Assembly: GCA_947177395.1 (NCBI GenBank)
Contig: CAMWUI010000014.1
Span: 1-63,950 of the forward strand
DNA from: an uncultured Paraprevotella sp.
Lineage (GTDB): Bacteria; Bacteroidota; Bacteroidia; Bacteroidales; Bacteroidaceae
DNA length: 63,950 bases
Direction: 5' to 3'
The notes below the pieces were generated by a model, which was not told the DNA's origin, searched no databases, and saw only the letters and a list, made by a program, of their open reading frames with translations. A program made the position numbers and the translations under genes. Shown one piece after another: positions 43,965 through 52,657 of this stretch; the first letter of the stretch is position 1, and each line of letters starts with the position of its first letter.

Positions 43965-44798
43965 ATGAAGCTGGTAAAGCCCAAAAAGTTTCTCGGCCAA
44001 CACTTTTTAAAGGATTTGAAAATAGCCGAAGCCATCGCCGACACGGTAGACGCGTGCCCTGACCTGCCCGTACTGGAGGTGGGACCGGGCATGGGCGTCA
44101 TGACGCAGTTTCTCATCCGCAAGCCACGCCCCATAAAGGTCGTGGAGATCGATTTCGAATCGGTAGCCTATCTGCGCCACACGTATCCGGACCTGGAAGA
44201 CAACATCATCGAAGACGATTTCCTGAAGATGCACCTGGAACGTACGTTCGAGGGCCGGCCGTTTGTCCTTACCGGCAACTATCCCTACAACATATCGAGC
44301 CAGATCTTTTTCAAAATGCTCGACTATAAGGAACTGATACCCTGCTGCACAGGCATGATACAGAAGGAAGTGGCCGAACGGCTGGCCGCGGGCCCCGGCA
44401 GCAAGACGTACGGCATCTTGAGCATCCTGATACAGGCCTGGTACGATGTGGAATATCTGTTCACCGTACACGAACATGTGTTCAACCCGCCCCCAAAGGT
44501 GAAAAGCGCCGTCATACGCATGACACGCAACGGCGTGACGGACCTGGGATGCGACGAGGCGCTGTTCCGGCGTGTGGTGAAAACGACGTTCAACCAGCGC
44601 CGCAAGACCTTGCGCAACTCCATCCGTCCTGTACTGGCGGAGGCCGACAACCGGCTGGCTGCCGCCGGGGGCACGGTCAGGGACCATACGGCTTTTCTCG
44701 CACAGGACATATTCGGCAAACGGCCGGAACAGCTGTCCGTGGCTGACTTCATCACCCTGACCAATGCGGTAGCCCGTGAAACCGCCAATCCCGCATAA
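43965..44798 (+). CDS. rsmA: 16S rRNA (adenine(1518)-N6/adenine(1519)-N6)-dimethyltransferase
   Basis: A 277-aa SAM-dependent enzyme (KsgA) that dimethylates two adenines near the 3' end of 16S rRNA, a late step of 30S assembly. KFLGQHFL at the N-terminus, the SAM motif LEVGPGMGVMTQ (~27-38) and the catalytic NYPYNIS (~103-109) are present. Divergent from the flippase gene with facing promoters. Confidence 0.97.
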   Translation: MKLVKPKKFLGQHFLKDLKIAEAIADTVDACPDLPVLEVGPGMGVMTQFLIRKPRPIKVVEIDFESVAYLRHTYPDLEDNIIEDDFLKMHLERTFEGRPFVLTGNYPYNISSQIFFKMLDYKELIPCCTGMIQKEVAERLAAGPGSKTYGILSILIQAWYDVEYLFTVHEHVFNPPPKVKSAVIRMTRNGVTDLGCDEALFRRVVKTTFNQRRKTLRNSIRPVLAEADNRLAAAGGTVRDHTAFLAQDIFGKRPEQLSVADFITLTNAVARETANPA

Positions 44799-44866
44799 GG
44801 GAGGAACAAGCAGGATTCCCGTGAAAAAAGCAAAGGGGAAATGCAGGGTTATCCAAATAAAAATCG

Positions 44867-44874
44867 TACTTTTG
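44867..44874 (+). promoter_or_regulatory. -7 element TACTTTTG of corA
   Basis: Plus-strand TAnnTTTG match, implying a leader of about 120 nt before the corA start at 45003. The leader contains an 11-codon open frame (44904-44939) and a possible SD-masking hairpin. Confidence 0.6.
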
Positions 44875-44957
44875 CAACGATAAAACAAAGTTTTAATTAA
44901 ACTATGGACGATTATCACGCGGAAAACAATCTATTGTAGGGACAGAGGGTTCGTATG

Positions 44958-44998
44958 TTTCCTTCGCCCCATATACCTATTTTATTAAACGAAGGAGG
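44958..44998 (+). promoter_or_regulatory. Possible Shine-Dalgarno-masking hairpin in the corA leader
   Basis: TCCTTCG (44960-44966) can pair with CGAAGGA (44990-44996), extended by two G-U pairs; the right arm is the unusually strong SD AAGGAGG located 6-11 nt before the ATG at 45003. The loop is 23 nt, so the structure would be weak and conditional. Confidence 0.4.
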
Positions 44999-45002
44999 AA
45001 TC

Positions 45003-45929
45003 ATGAGAACATTCTGGAATACAAACCGCGGGCTGCGGACATTGGAGAACTGGGAACCGAACTGCTGGGTGCAAGTCACCTGTCCGACACAAGACGACAT
45101 GGATTTTTTGGAACAGAAGCTCGGCATACCCGACTACTTCCTGATGGACATCGCGGACACCGACGAACGGGCCCGTTATGAGTTCGACGACGGATGGATT
45201 CTGATCATCCTGCGTATTCCTTATGTCAAGGAGGTACGTTCACGCACACCGTACACCACAATACCTCTGGGTATCATACTCAACAAAGAAGTGTGCATCA
45301 CGGTCTGCAACTTCGAGACGAACATGATGATCGACTTCGTCAGCTATCAGCAAAAGCGGGGCGCAGGCTTCACGGACTCCGTGGACTTCGTCTTCCGCCT
45401 GTTCCTGTCCTCCGCCGTATGGTATCTGAAAAGGCTCAAGCAGATCAACACACTGGTGGAGAAAGCTAAACAGAATCTGGACCGGACGGTGGACAATGCG
45501 GATCTCGTCAACCTGTCCCGGCTACAGGACAGCCTGACCTATTTCAACACCTCCATCCGGGGCAATGAAACCCTGTTGTCCAAACTGAAATTCAAGCTCC
45601 CTATCGACGAACTGGACGCCGACCTGATAGAAGACGTGAACATCGAAATGAATCAGGCGCGGGAGACCACAGCCATCTATACCAACATCCTCGATTCCAC
45701 GATGGACACATACGCCAGCATCATCAACAACAACATGAGCAGCACGATGAAAGTACTGACTTCCATCTCCATCATCCTCATGTTCCCTACCTTGGTGACC
45801 AGCATGTTCGGCATGAACCTCATCAACGGCATGGAAGACAAAAGCTGGGGATTCGGACTGGTGCTCGTCCTTACTAGTGTCGTCACACTACTTTTTGTGT
45901 TATATTTCCGGCGGAAAAACTGGATTTAG
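45003..45929 (+). CDS. corA: CorA family magnesium/cobalt transporter
   Basis: A 308-aa inner-membrane ion channel; forms a pentamer for Mg2+ uptake. Large cytosolic N-domain (~1-245) with long helices, then two C-terminal membrane helices with the GMN selectivity motif (MFGMNLING, ~277) between them and a short basic tail RRKNWI. The ATG at 45003 is chosen because of the strong AAGGAGG; an in-frame ATG at 44955 has no SD. Confidence 0.94.
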   Translation: MRTFWNTNRGLRTLENWEPNCWVQVTCPTQDDMDFLEQKLGIPDYFLMDIADTDERARYEFDDGWILIILRIPYVKEVRSRTPYTTIPLGIILNKEVCITVCNFETNMMIDFVSYQQKRGAGFTDSVDFVFRLFLSSAVWYLKRLKQINTLVEKAKQNLDRTVDNADLVNLSRLQDSLTYFNTSIRGNETLLSKLKFKLPIDELDADLIEDVNIEMNQARETTAIYTNILDSTMDTYASIINNNMSSTMKVLTSISIILMFPTLVTSMFGMNLINGMEDKSWGFGLVLVLTSVVTLLFVLYFRRKNWI

Positions 45930-46045
45930 TTCGCCGCAGAGATAAAAAAGATGATTTTATTAGGCCAATCTCTATTTTTTGACTTAATTTGTAAATTATA
46001 TACAGTGAATAGACAAAACCATATCAGCTACTAAAAACAAGTAAT

Positions 46046-47851
46046 ATGATGGACTCTCAAGAAATGCCTTCTGTTCCTGAAGAGCAATTGGAAAACACAG
46101 CCGCCGTGACGGAAGAAACTACTGACAACGAAACCGCGGCCCTCCCCCAGACAAAAGCCGAAATCATCGCAAGACTGAAAGAAATTGCCGATTCGGAAGA
46201 AATCGCTCCCAAGACGGAACTGGACTTACTAAAACAAACTTTCTATAAATTACATAAAGCGGAAGCCGCAGCGGCACGGGCCGCCTACCTGGAAGCCGGC
46301 GGCGACGCCGGCAGTTATCTGCCCGCCCCCGACCCCGACGAAGAGGACTTCAGGACAGTGATGGGGCTTATCAAGCAGAAACGCGCCGAACAACTGGCGG
46401 AACAGGAACGCCAAAAGGCCGAAAACCTGCAAAAGAAACTTGCCATCATAGACCGCCTCAAGGCTATGGCAGCCACGCCGGAAGAAGCGAACCAGGCATT
46501 CAATGAGTTCAAGGAACTGCAAACTCAGTGGAAAGAAATCAAAAACATTCCGGCAGAAAAAGCCAATGAATTGTGGAAGAACTACCAGCTTTATGTGGAA
46601 CAATTCTACGACTTGCTGAAGCTGAACAGTGAATTCCGCGAATATGACTTCAAGAAGAATCTGGAAATCAAGACCCGCCTGTGTGAAACGGCCGAACAAC
46701 TGGCCAACGAGGAGGATGTGATTGCCGCTTTCCAGCAACTGCAGGCACTGCATCAGGAATATAAGGAAACAGGCCCCGTCGCCAAGGAACTGCGCGAAGA
46801 GATATGGACCCGTTTCAAGACGGCTTCCACCGTCATCAACAAGCGCCACCAGCAGCATTTCGAGGCTATCAAGGCGCAAGAGGAAGAGAATCTGGCCAAG
46901 AAAACGGCGCTCTGCGAACAGGTAGAGAGCATCCGTCCGGAGGAGTTGACGACATTCGCCGCCTGGGACGAGGCCACCAAACGGGTGATTGAACTGCAAG
47001 GCACATGGAAGACCATCGGCTTTGCTCCCCAGAAGATGAACGTCAGAATCTTTGAGCGCTTCCGTGCTGCCTGCGACATATTCTTCTCACGCAAGGCTTC
47101 TTTCTTCCGCGAACTGAAAGAAAACCTGAACGAGAACCTGGCCAAGAAAAAGGCTTTGTGCGAAAAGGCCGAGGCCCTGAAGGAAAGCACGGAATGGAAA
47201 GCCACGTCGGATGCCCTGTCCCAACTACAAAAGGAATGGAAGAGCATCGGTGCCGTGCCGAAGAAATATTCCGAAAGCCTTTGGCAGCGTTTCATCGCCG
47301 CGTGTGATTATTTCTTTGAACAGAAGAAACAGGCCAATGCCTCCGTGCACTCCGAGGAAACGGAGAATCTGGCCAAGAAGAAGGGCATCATCGAACAGAT
47401 GCGCGCCATCGCGGAAGAAATGTCCATCGAGAATGCCGCCGACCGGGTACGTGAACTGGCCCGCGAATGGAACGAAACAGGCCACGTGCCTTTCAAGGAG
47501 AAGGACAAGATTTATCAGGAATACCGGGAACTGGCGGACAAACTGTTCAAGGAACTGAATCTGAGCACGGCTCGCCGCCGCCTGACCAACTTCAAGAACA
47601 GTCTGAAGGTGAGTGTCGAGAAAGAGACGACCCAACTGGGACGCGAACGCGAACGGTTGCTGAGAGCCTACGAAGGAATGAAAAACGACATCAAGACGTA
47701 TGAAAACAACCTGGGCTTCCTTTCCGTCAATTCCAAGAAAGGCAATAGCCTCGTAAACGAGATAAACAAGAAAGTGGAGAAACTGAAAGACGAGTTGGCC
47801 CTGTTGAAAGAGAAAATCAAAGCGGTCGAAGAGGAAATGAAGAACGAATAA
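46046..47851 (+). CDS. DUF349 repeat protein
   Basis: A 601-aa highly charged, helical cytosolic protein. After an acidic N-terminus (~1-50) come about five DUF349-type helical repeats, each with a K-x-LCE...W-K-IG or ETGPV-like motif (for example WKTIGFAPQKMN, WKSIGAVPKKYSE, WNETGHVPFKEKD), and a C-terminal coiled coil (~520-600). Function is unknown. Single-gene unit with a terminator at 47872-47908. Confidence 0.9.
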   Translation: MMDSQEMPSVPEEQLENTAAVTEETTDNETAALPQTKAEIIARLKEIADSEEIAPKTELDLLKQTFYKLHKAEAAAARAAYLEAGGDAGSYLPAPDPDEEDFRTVMGLIKQKRAEQLAEQERQKAENLQKKLAIIDRLKAMAATPEEANQAFNEFKELQTQWKEIKNIPAEKANELWKNYQLYVEQFYDLLKLNSEFREYDFKKNLEIKTRLCETAEQLANEEDVIAAFQQLQALHQEYKETGPVAKELREEIWTRFKTASTVINKRHQQHFEAIKAQEEENLAKKTALCEQVESIRPEELTTFAAWDEATKRVIELQGTWKTIGFAPQKMNVRIFERFRAACDIFFSRKASFFRELKENLNENLAKKKALCEKAEALKESTEWKATSDALSQLQKEWKSIGAVPKKYSESLWQRFIAACDYFFEQKKQANASVHSEETENLAKKKGIIEQMRAIAEEMSIENAADRVRELAREWNETGHVPFKEKDKIYQEYRELADKLFKELNLSTARRRLTNFKNSLKVSVEKETTQLGRERERLLRAYEGMKNDIKTYENNLGFLSVNSKKGNSLVNEINKKVEKLKDELALLKEKIKAVEEEMKNE

Positions 47852-47871
47852 GTCTCCCCCACAAACGAAAA

Positions 47872-47908
47872 AGAAGCCTGTGTCGTGATTGGATGACACA
47901 GGCTTTTT
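47872..47908. terminator. Bidirectional terminator between DUF349 and the di-heme cytochrome
   Basis: Arms AAGCCTGTGTC (47874-47884) and GACACAGGCTT (47895-47905), 11 bp perfect, with T-runs on the plus side (and A-run on the other), between convergent stops at 47851 and 47942. Confidence 0.85.
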
Positions 47909-47941
47909 CGGTAGAATGGCCAAGAGGCCGAACCCGGTGAA

Positions 47942-49594
47942 TCAGATGGCATCGATGAACTTCACGACGGCATCACGGTCGGCTTTGGACAACTCGCGGA
48001 ACTTTTCCACACTGCGACGGGCATCGCTCTGCTCCGCACCGTGCCACATGATGGCCTCGATGACATTGCGGGCACGACAGTCGTGCAGACGGTCGGCTGT
48101 CGCAGCACCCGTGCAACGCTGGTGCAGACCGCGCCCCCACAACGGAGTCGTGCGGCACCAACCGGTACGGATGTCATTCATCATGTGCAGTTTATGCTGG
48201 ACCATATCCGTATAAGGCCATATCGTCTGATAGGGATAACGGGGGAGCTGGCGCTTACCGTCCGTGAAAAACTTCGCAGGGTCGCGTATCTCATCCGCTC
48301 CCGTCGTCCAGGAAGGACGATGGCAATAGTCGCAACCTATCTGTGCAAACAACTCCTTTCCCTTCTGCACATCCGTGTCATCCACATTGCGAACGGCCGG
48401 GACAGCCAGTCCCCTGTGCCACACCATCAGGTCGACATAATCATCGTCACTCATCTCTGCCGGCAGGTCCTTTGCCAACAGATAAGCCTTGATACGTTCT
48501 TCCATCGTACCTTCCCACCACGAAGGATGCTCACGCTCAGGATCCATCCGAGCAACATAATCCTCAAAACCGGCCTGCACCTCCGGATCCTTTGCCGAAT
48601 ACTCGGCATACGTACCGGCAGCATCCAGATAGTGGTAACGGCGGTCGCTGCGCGTCACGTTCGTGATGTTCCAGATGGCATTCGCACCGGCCGCATCTTG
48701 CAAGGGGCCGCGGCTCAGGGCATAGGTGAACCGGCGTGGATAAGGCGTTCCGTCGCCTTGCAGCGAGTTGCTGTACTGCGACACCCACTCGCCGTTCTTA
48801 AAGAAGGCTTCGTTCAACCCGTTCGGCATATATCCGTCGGACTCCTCCTTGGCATACTGGGCTTTCAGGTCCTCGTCGGAGATGGCGTCCAGCAGTCCCG
48901 TACCGTAAATGCCGATTGTGGACTCCAACTTCACGACATAATCCTTGGGAATCGTATAGCCCTGCCTCACGACATAGACGGCCTCCTGCGGCATCGTCAC
49001 TTCCGGATATTGCAACTCATAGGTCTCTCCGTCGGGGAACTTATTGCCCCACTCGTCCGTATGATTCTTCCACTCCACCCTGATTTTCGTCTCGTCAACC
49101 GGGTCCTTGAAGGGGGCGACGGCATGTGTCTGGGGCATGCCGGCCAACCAGCCGACATACGCATTGTCGTCAGGTGTATACACAACAAGAAGACAACCGT
49201 TGCCAATCTCATTCGTACGGAACGAACCGGCCGGCACACGCTGCCCATGCCCGTAGCCAGGATGGCAATGCTCACAGGAGGTACGGACATACACGGGTCC
49301 CAAGCCCTTGCGCACCCCGCTGTTGTTGGCCATGAACGGTTTCTCGAACAACGCTTCACCGTATTTGAAGGATTGGTACAGTCCCGCCTGCTCCACCGCA
49401 GGAGCGGGTTGTTCATAGGCATTGGACGTGGCAAGGAAAGCCGTTCCCAACTTGCCTCCGGCATAATACCAGTCGGGCATTTCCGACGAGGGTGTATTAT
49501 CATCTCCCCCACCCTGCGCCGTGGTTTCCTCGTCGCTACAGGCTGTCAGGCAGAAAGCCGTGAGAGCCATAGCCATATAATAATGTCTCATCAT
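47942..49594 (-). CDS. Di-heme c-type cytochrome lipoprotein (DHOR-like thiol oxidoreductase)
   Basis: A 550-aa outer-membrane or periplasmic lipoprotein (lipobox LTAC, Cys19) of the di-heme oxidoreductase family. Two CxxCH heme sites: CEHCH at 107-111 and CDYCH at 421-425. Family members accompany imelysin-type iron uptake genes. Third gene of an operon with the barrel protein and imelysin (15 nt after imelysin). Its redox role and partner are inferred. Confidence 0.9.
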   Translation of the reverse strand: MMRHYYMAMALTAFCLTACSDEETTAQGGGDDNTPSSEMPDWYYAGGKLGTAFLATSNAYEQPAPAVEQAGLYQSFKYGEALFEKPFMANNSGVRKGLGPVYVRTSCEHCHPGYGHGQRVPAGSFRTNEIGNGCLLVVYTPDDNAYVGWLAGMPQTHAVAPFKDPVDETKIRVEWKNHTDEWGNKFPDGETYELQYPEVTMPQEAVYVVRQGYTIPKDYVVKLESTIGIYGTGLLDAISDEDLKAQYAKEESDGYMPNGLNEAFFKNGEWVSQYSNSLQGDGTPYPRRFTYALSRGPLQDAAGANAIWNITNVTRSDRRYHYLDAAGTYAEYSAKDPEVQAGFEDYVARMDPEREHPSWWEGTMEERIKAYLLAKDLPAEMSDDDYVDLMVWHRGLAVPAVRNVDDTDVQKGKELFAQIGCDYCHRPSWTTGADEIRDPAKFFTDGKRQLPRYPYQTIWPYTDMVQHKLHMMNDIRTGWCRTTPLWGRGLHQRCTGAATADRLHDCRARNVIEAIMWHGAEQSDARRSVEKFRELSKADRDAVVKFIDAI

Positions 49595-49609
49595 CTACAG
49601 GATTATCAG

Positions 49610-50791
49610 TTAATTGTATTTGGTCAGGGCTGCAAAGACTTTAGTCAAGGCGTCCTCCAGTGTGGAGACAGCTTCGATGGCCGGATCGGTCAACGGGCTG
49701 GTTGACGCTGTCTTTGCAAAAGGTTCCGGTACACGTCCGATGGCAGCAACGGCCTCGTCGAGCGCATCCCGCATCTCAACATCAAGAACCGGATTGACAG
49801 TCTTTATAAAGTCGCTGATGGAAGCATCTCCCTCCCGACTGCCCAGATAGGCATTCCGGATGCTGCGAATATTGTCCTGAAAATCTTCCAAAGAATTCAG
49901 ACTATAGGGAGATTCTATATAGCTCAGGTCTTCGGCTGAGGTTCCGTGCGCCGGACGTCCCATCTTTGTCATTGCTACTTCGTCCGCAATGTCGATGCAG
50001 CCCTGTATGATCTCCTCCGCAGCATCCACCACGCTGACATAAATACTTCCGGCTTTACCGGCATTCAGCATATAACTGCCATAGTTTTTGGTCGGTTCCA
50101 ATTCATTTTCCTCCAGAATCTCCTGTTTCTCATCGCTCACATTTTCCATTCCGGCCCAAGCGGCTTCCAGCCGGATAGCTTGGTTACGCAAGTCCTCGGC
50201 CACGGCACAAAGATAATTAAGCTGCTGTTCCGTGTAATTGACCTGATGCGGCGAAGCTGAACTGCCGTCCGCCGACAATTCGAAAAGGAAATATTCCACC
50301 GTGTGGAAGCCCAACACACCGTATCCGCCCAACACATTGGCAATATAGTCCGTGCTCACATTCGCCATAATCTGCGGATTCGACAATACACTCTCCAACA
50401 GGTTCTGGTCCAGAGGCCACGAATCGATATGCGGGTCGATGCTGTAGTCTGCGGCCGGTCCGTACAGAAAGGCCTCGCTCTGCTCCCAATATTTACGGGC
50501 CTGATTCCAATACTGGCCGGCTTCTTCCACGTCCTCGACCGTCAACCCGTTTTCCTTGAACTTATCCAGCATCTCATTACACTTATCGCTCAACAGCATA
50601 CAGTTGTCCGCCATACTCCGGTAGGTGGGAATCACCGTATGATTCACATAAGGTGTCAGTGCTCTCTGCAGCAGGACCTCGTTGTCCTCCACCTGAACCG
50701 GAGCGGGCTCATCCTCGCTGCAAGATTCCAATCCACATGTCACACACGCCCCCATCAACAGACAGAGGGAAACTTTCAAGTATTTGTTCAT
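49610..50791 (-). CDS. Imelysin family lipoprotein
   Basis: A 393-aa lipoprotein with a Cys-rich signal (possible acylation at Cys24, LESC) and an imelysin fold. The family GxHxxE signature, proposed to bind metal, is GFHTVE at 161-166. Imelysins are surface proteins of iron uptake systems. It lies between the barrel protein gene (38 nt) and the di-heme cytochrome gene (15 nt), which supports a joint function in iron acquisition or reduction. Confidence 0.93.
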   Translation of the reverse strand: MNKYLKVSLCLLMGACVTCGLESCSEDEPAPVQVEDNEVLLQRALTPYVNHTVIPTYRSMADNCMLLSDKCNEMLDKFKENGLTVEDVEEAGQYWNQARKYWEQSEAFLYGPAADYSIDPHIDSWPLDQNLLESVLSNPQIMANVSTDYIANVLGGYGVLGFHTVEYFLFELSADGSSASPHQVNYTEQQLNYLCAVAEDLRNQAIRLEAAWAGMENVSDEKQEILEENELEPTKNYGSYMLNAGKAGSIYVSVVDAAEEIIQGCIDIADEVAMTKMGRPAHGTSAEDLSYIESPYSLNSLEDFQDNIRSIRNAYLGSREGDASISDFIKTVNPVLDVEMRDALDEAVAAIGRVPEPFAKTASTSPLTDPAIEAVSTLEDALTKVFAALTKYN

Positions 50792-50829
50792 CGCTTTTGT
50801 ATTTAAATATTAAATAAATGTCACTATTC

Positions 50830-52176
50830 TTATTTGGTGAAGAAACCGGCATAGGTCACTCCGATGGAAACGGCCGGTTCGTTGTTATAGGCGCTACGCA
50901 GGAGACCGGCAGAATATTCCCCCTTGATGGCAATATCCCTTATCGGATAATAATTGATGCCGGCGGCCACCCTGTGGCGCCCACACCAAGCCTCATCCAC
51001 CACTCCCCCCTGCGTGCGATACATGGAGTCGTAGAAATCCCAGCGACTGAACACAAAAAGCTTTTGATTCTTTCCGCGCAACCGGCCGCTGTGCGAGAAC
51101 ACATCATAACCGGCCTCCACACCTGCCGCCATCGCATTTTTCCCGATATTCTGCCGGGGAGACGGCGAGTCTTTCCGCATCACATTCTTGTTGTATCGGG
51201 TGATAAGCTCCGAATCGCCCAAGTAGCCGTAATCAAAGTTCCAGCGGCAGAGACCGTGCGACCAGGAAAAAGTGCCGTCGAACGCACCGATGGCCACAAC
51301 CCCCTTCACGTCTTTATACCGGTCGCTCTCATTTACACTCAACGTGTTTTTAAAAGAAGTACCGTAATACCCGCTCAACGAGAGACGCAACTTATTGGTT
51401 CCTTTCAGACGAGGGGTGAAGTCCAGACGGAGTGCTCCGGCATAAGAATTGGCAATCTTGAACTCATACGGGCTACCGGCTCCGTCGTGTATCCAGCCCT
51501 GACGACCGAAGCGATCGGAATCCAGTCCCGGAAGAAAAAGCACCTCATACCGCAGCCACCCTGTGGCCTGTCCCCACAGACTGATACCCGTCTCGTGCCA
51601 GGTGCAGGGCATGATTGTGTTCTCACCCTCCGGACGATATACTCCGAAAAACTCCGTCGGCATGTGGTGCGAATTGGTGGCGCCGACCGGCACGATTATA
51701 TGTCCCAGACGCAGATTCATCTGCGGACAGAAGGATTTCTGAATCCAGAACTGTTCCAAGGCCACTTCGCCTCCGCGTTCCACCTCCGATTCGTATTCGC
51801 CTCCTTCTTCCTCTTCCACCTCCACGGCACTCTCGGTTCCGCCATGCTCAAACTCGATTTCACTTCCCATCGACCATCCTTTGCCGAAGTCATAGCCGAT
51901 GAACAGCACAACATGGGGTAGGTCGAAACGGCCGTGTCCATCCGCATCCTTGTATTTGGTCGGGTCTGAATAGCGTAAATAATTGTCACTATAAAAATTG
52001 CGGGTCATCACAGCCTCGCCGTAGCCGCCCAGCGTCAATCGGGAACGCCACGGTGCTTTGGTGTCCTTATCCGTCTCTGTCTGCCGGGGAGCGTTATCTT
52101 GTCCGAAAACTTCTTCGGCACGGACAGCCGCAAAAGCCATCAAACAAAACAACAATAAAATACGTTTGCTTTTCAT
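50830..52176 (-). CDS. Outer-membrane beta-barrel (porin-like) protein of the imelysin operon
   Basis: A 448-aa protein with a signal peptide (1-20) and a porin-like barrel: alternating aromatic/polar strands and a C-terminus ending in YAGFFTK. One loop at ~112-140 is strikingly acidic (about 11 Glu in 28 residues), which would suit binding of iron or other cations. No TonB-dependent plug domain. First gene of the three-gene operon; promoter motif not clear. Substrate unknown. Confidence 0.8.
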   Translation of the reverse strand: MKSKRILLLFCLMAFAAVRAEEVFGQDNAPRQTETDKDTKAPWRSRLTLGGYGEAVMTRNFYSDNYLRYSDPTKYKDADGHGRFDLPHVVLFIGYDFGKGWSMGSEIEFEHGGTESAVEVEEEEGGEYESEVERGGEVALEQFWIQKSFCPQMNLRLGHIIVPVGATNSHHMPTEFFGVYRPEGENTIMPCTWHETGISLWGQATGWLRYEVLFLPGLDSDRFGRQGWIHDGAGSPYEFKIANSYAGALRLDFTPRLKGTNKLRLSLSGYYGTSFKNTLSVNESDRYKDVKGVVAIGAFDGTFSWSHGLCRWNFDYGYLGDSELITRYNKNVMRKDSPSPRQNIGKNAMAAGVEAGYDVFSHSGRLRGKNQKLFVFSRWDFYDSMYRTQGGVVDEAWCGRHRVAAGINYYPIRDIAIKGEYSAGLLRSAYNNEPAVSIGVTYAGFFTK

Positions 52177-52386
52177 CTCTTACCTCTTTATAACTTTAAA
52201 ACGGCTGCAAAGTTCGCAGAAGTCACACAAACGGTCAATACCCAAAAAAAAGTATTTTTCATCGCGTAGCCCGTCATCAATACTGAGTAAAGTCTCCCCG
52301 AAAAGCACCGACTAAATTTTCAGGAAGAGTAGGAAGAAGCAGGGTAAGACAGAGAAAAAGTGTACAACGAATCCCCGAAAAAACAG

Positions 52387-52420
52387 AAAGCCGTGCCTCC
52401 CCGCGGGGATGGCACAGCTT
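52387..52420 (-). terminator. Terminator of the 52658-56734 / small peptide unit
   Basis: Stem GTGCCTCCCC (52393-52402) with GGGGATGGCAC (52405-52415) and flanking AAGC/GCTT, followed on the minus strand by TTTTTT. It lies 55 nt past the stop of the 52-aa gene. Confidence 0.75.
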
Positions 52421-52474
52421 TCGCAATAACGGTTCAAGCCTCAGGGGGAACGAGAAGCCCAACCCGTTTTTTAT

Positions 52475-52633
52475 CTACTCAGCCCAGATGTCCCAGTCCC
52501 TTTCGTCGGTTCCGAGCACCTCACCATCCTGACCGGCGTCAATGCCGCCGATGATGGACAGAGCTAACATAGTCTCTACCTCCACGTCGTGACGCTCTGT
52601 GACGGGAGCCGTATATTTTCTTTTCTGATTCAT
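52475..52633 (-). CDS. Small 52-aa protein downstream of the large secreted protein
   Basis: A 52-residue frame beginning MNQKRKYTAPVTERH and ending ERDWDIWAE, with ATG at 52633 and stop at 52475. It begins 24 nt after the 1358-aa gene and is followed by a rho-independent terminator, so it is probably co-transcribed. Its make-up (basic, Tyr-x-x-Pro start, a short hydrophobic MLALSIIGG patch, acidic Trp-rich end) resembles small uncharacterised Bacteroidota peptides found near surface proteins. Function unknown. Confidence 0.7.
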   Translation of the reverse strand: MNQKRKYTAPVTERHDVEVETMLALSIIGGIDAGQDGEVLGTDERDWDIWAE

Positions 52634-52657
52634 ATACTTTAGTTTTTTAGGAATTGA

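Noticed and set aside
48041..49705. 554-codon frame opposite the di-heme cytochrome
   Set aside because: Antisense shadow; the minus strand encodes two CxxCH sites and a lipobox.
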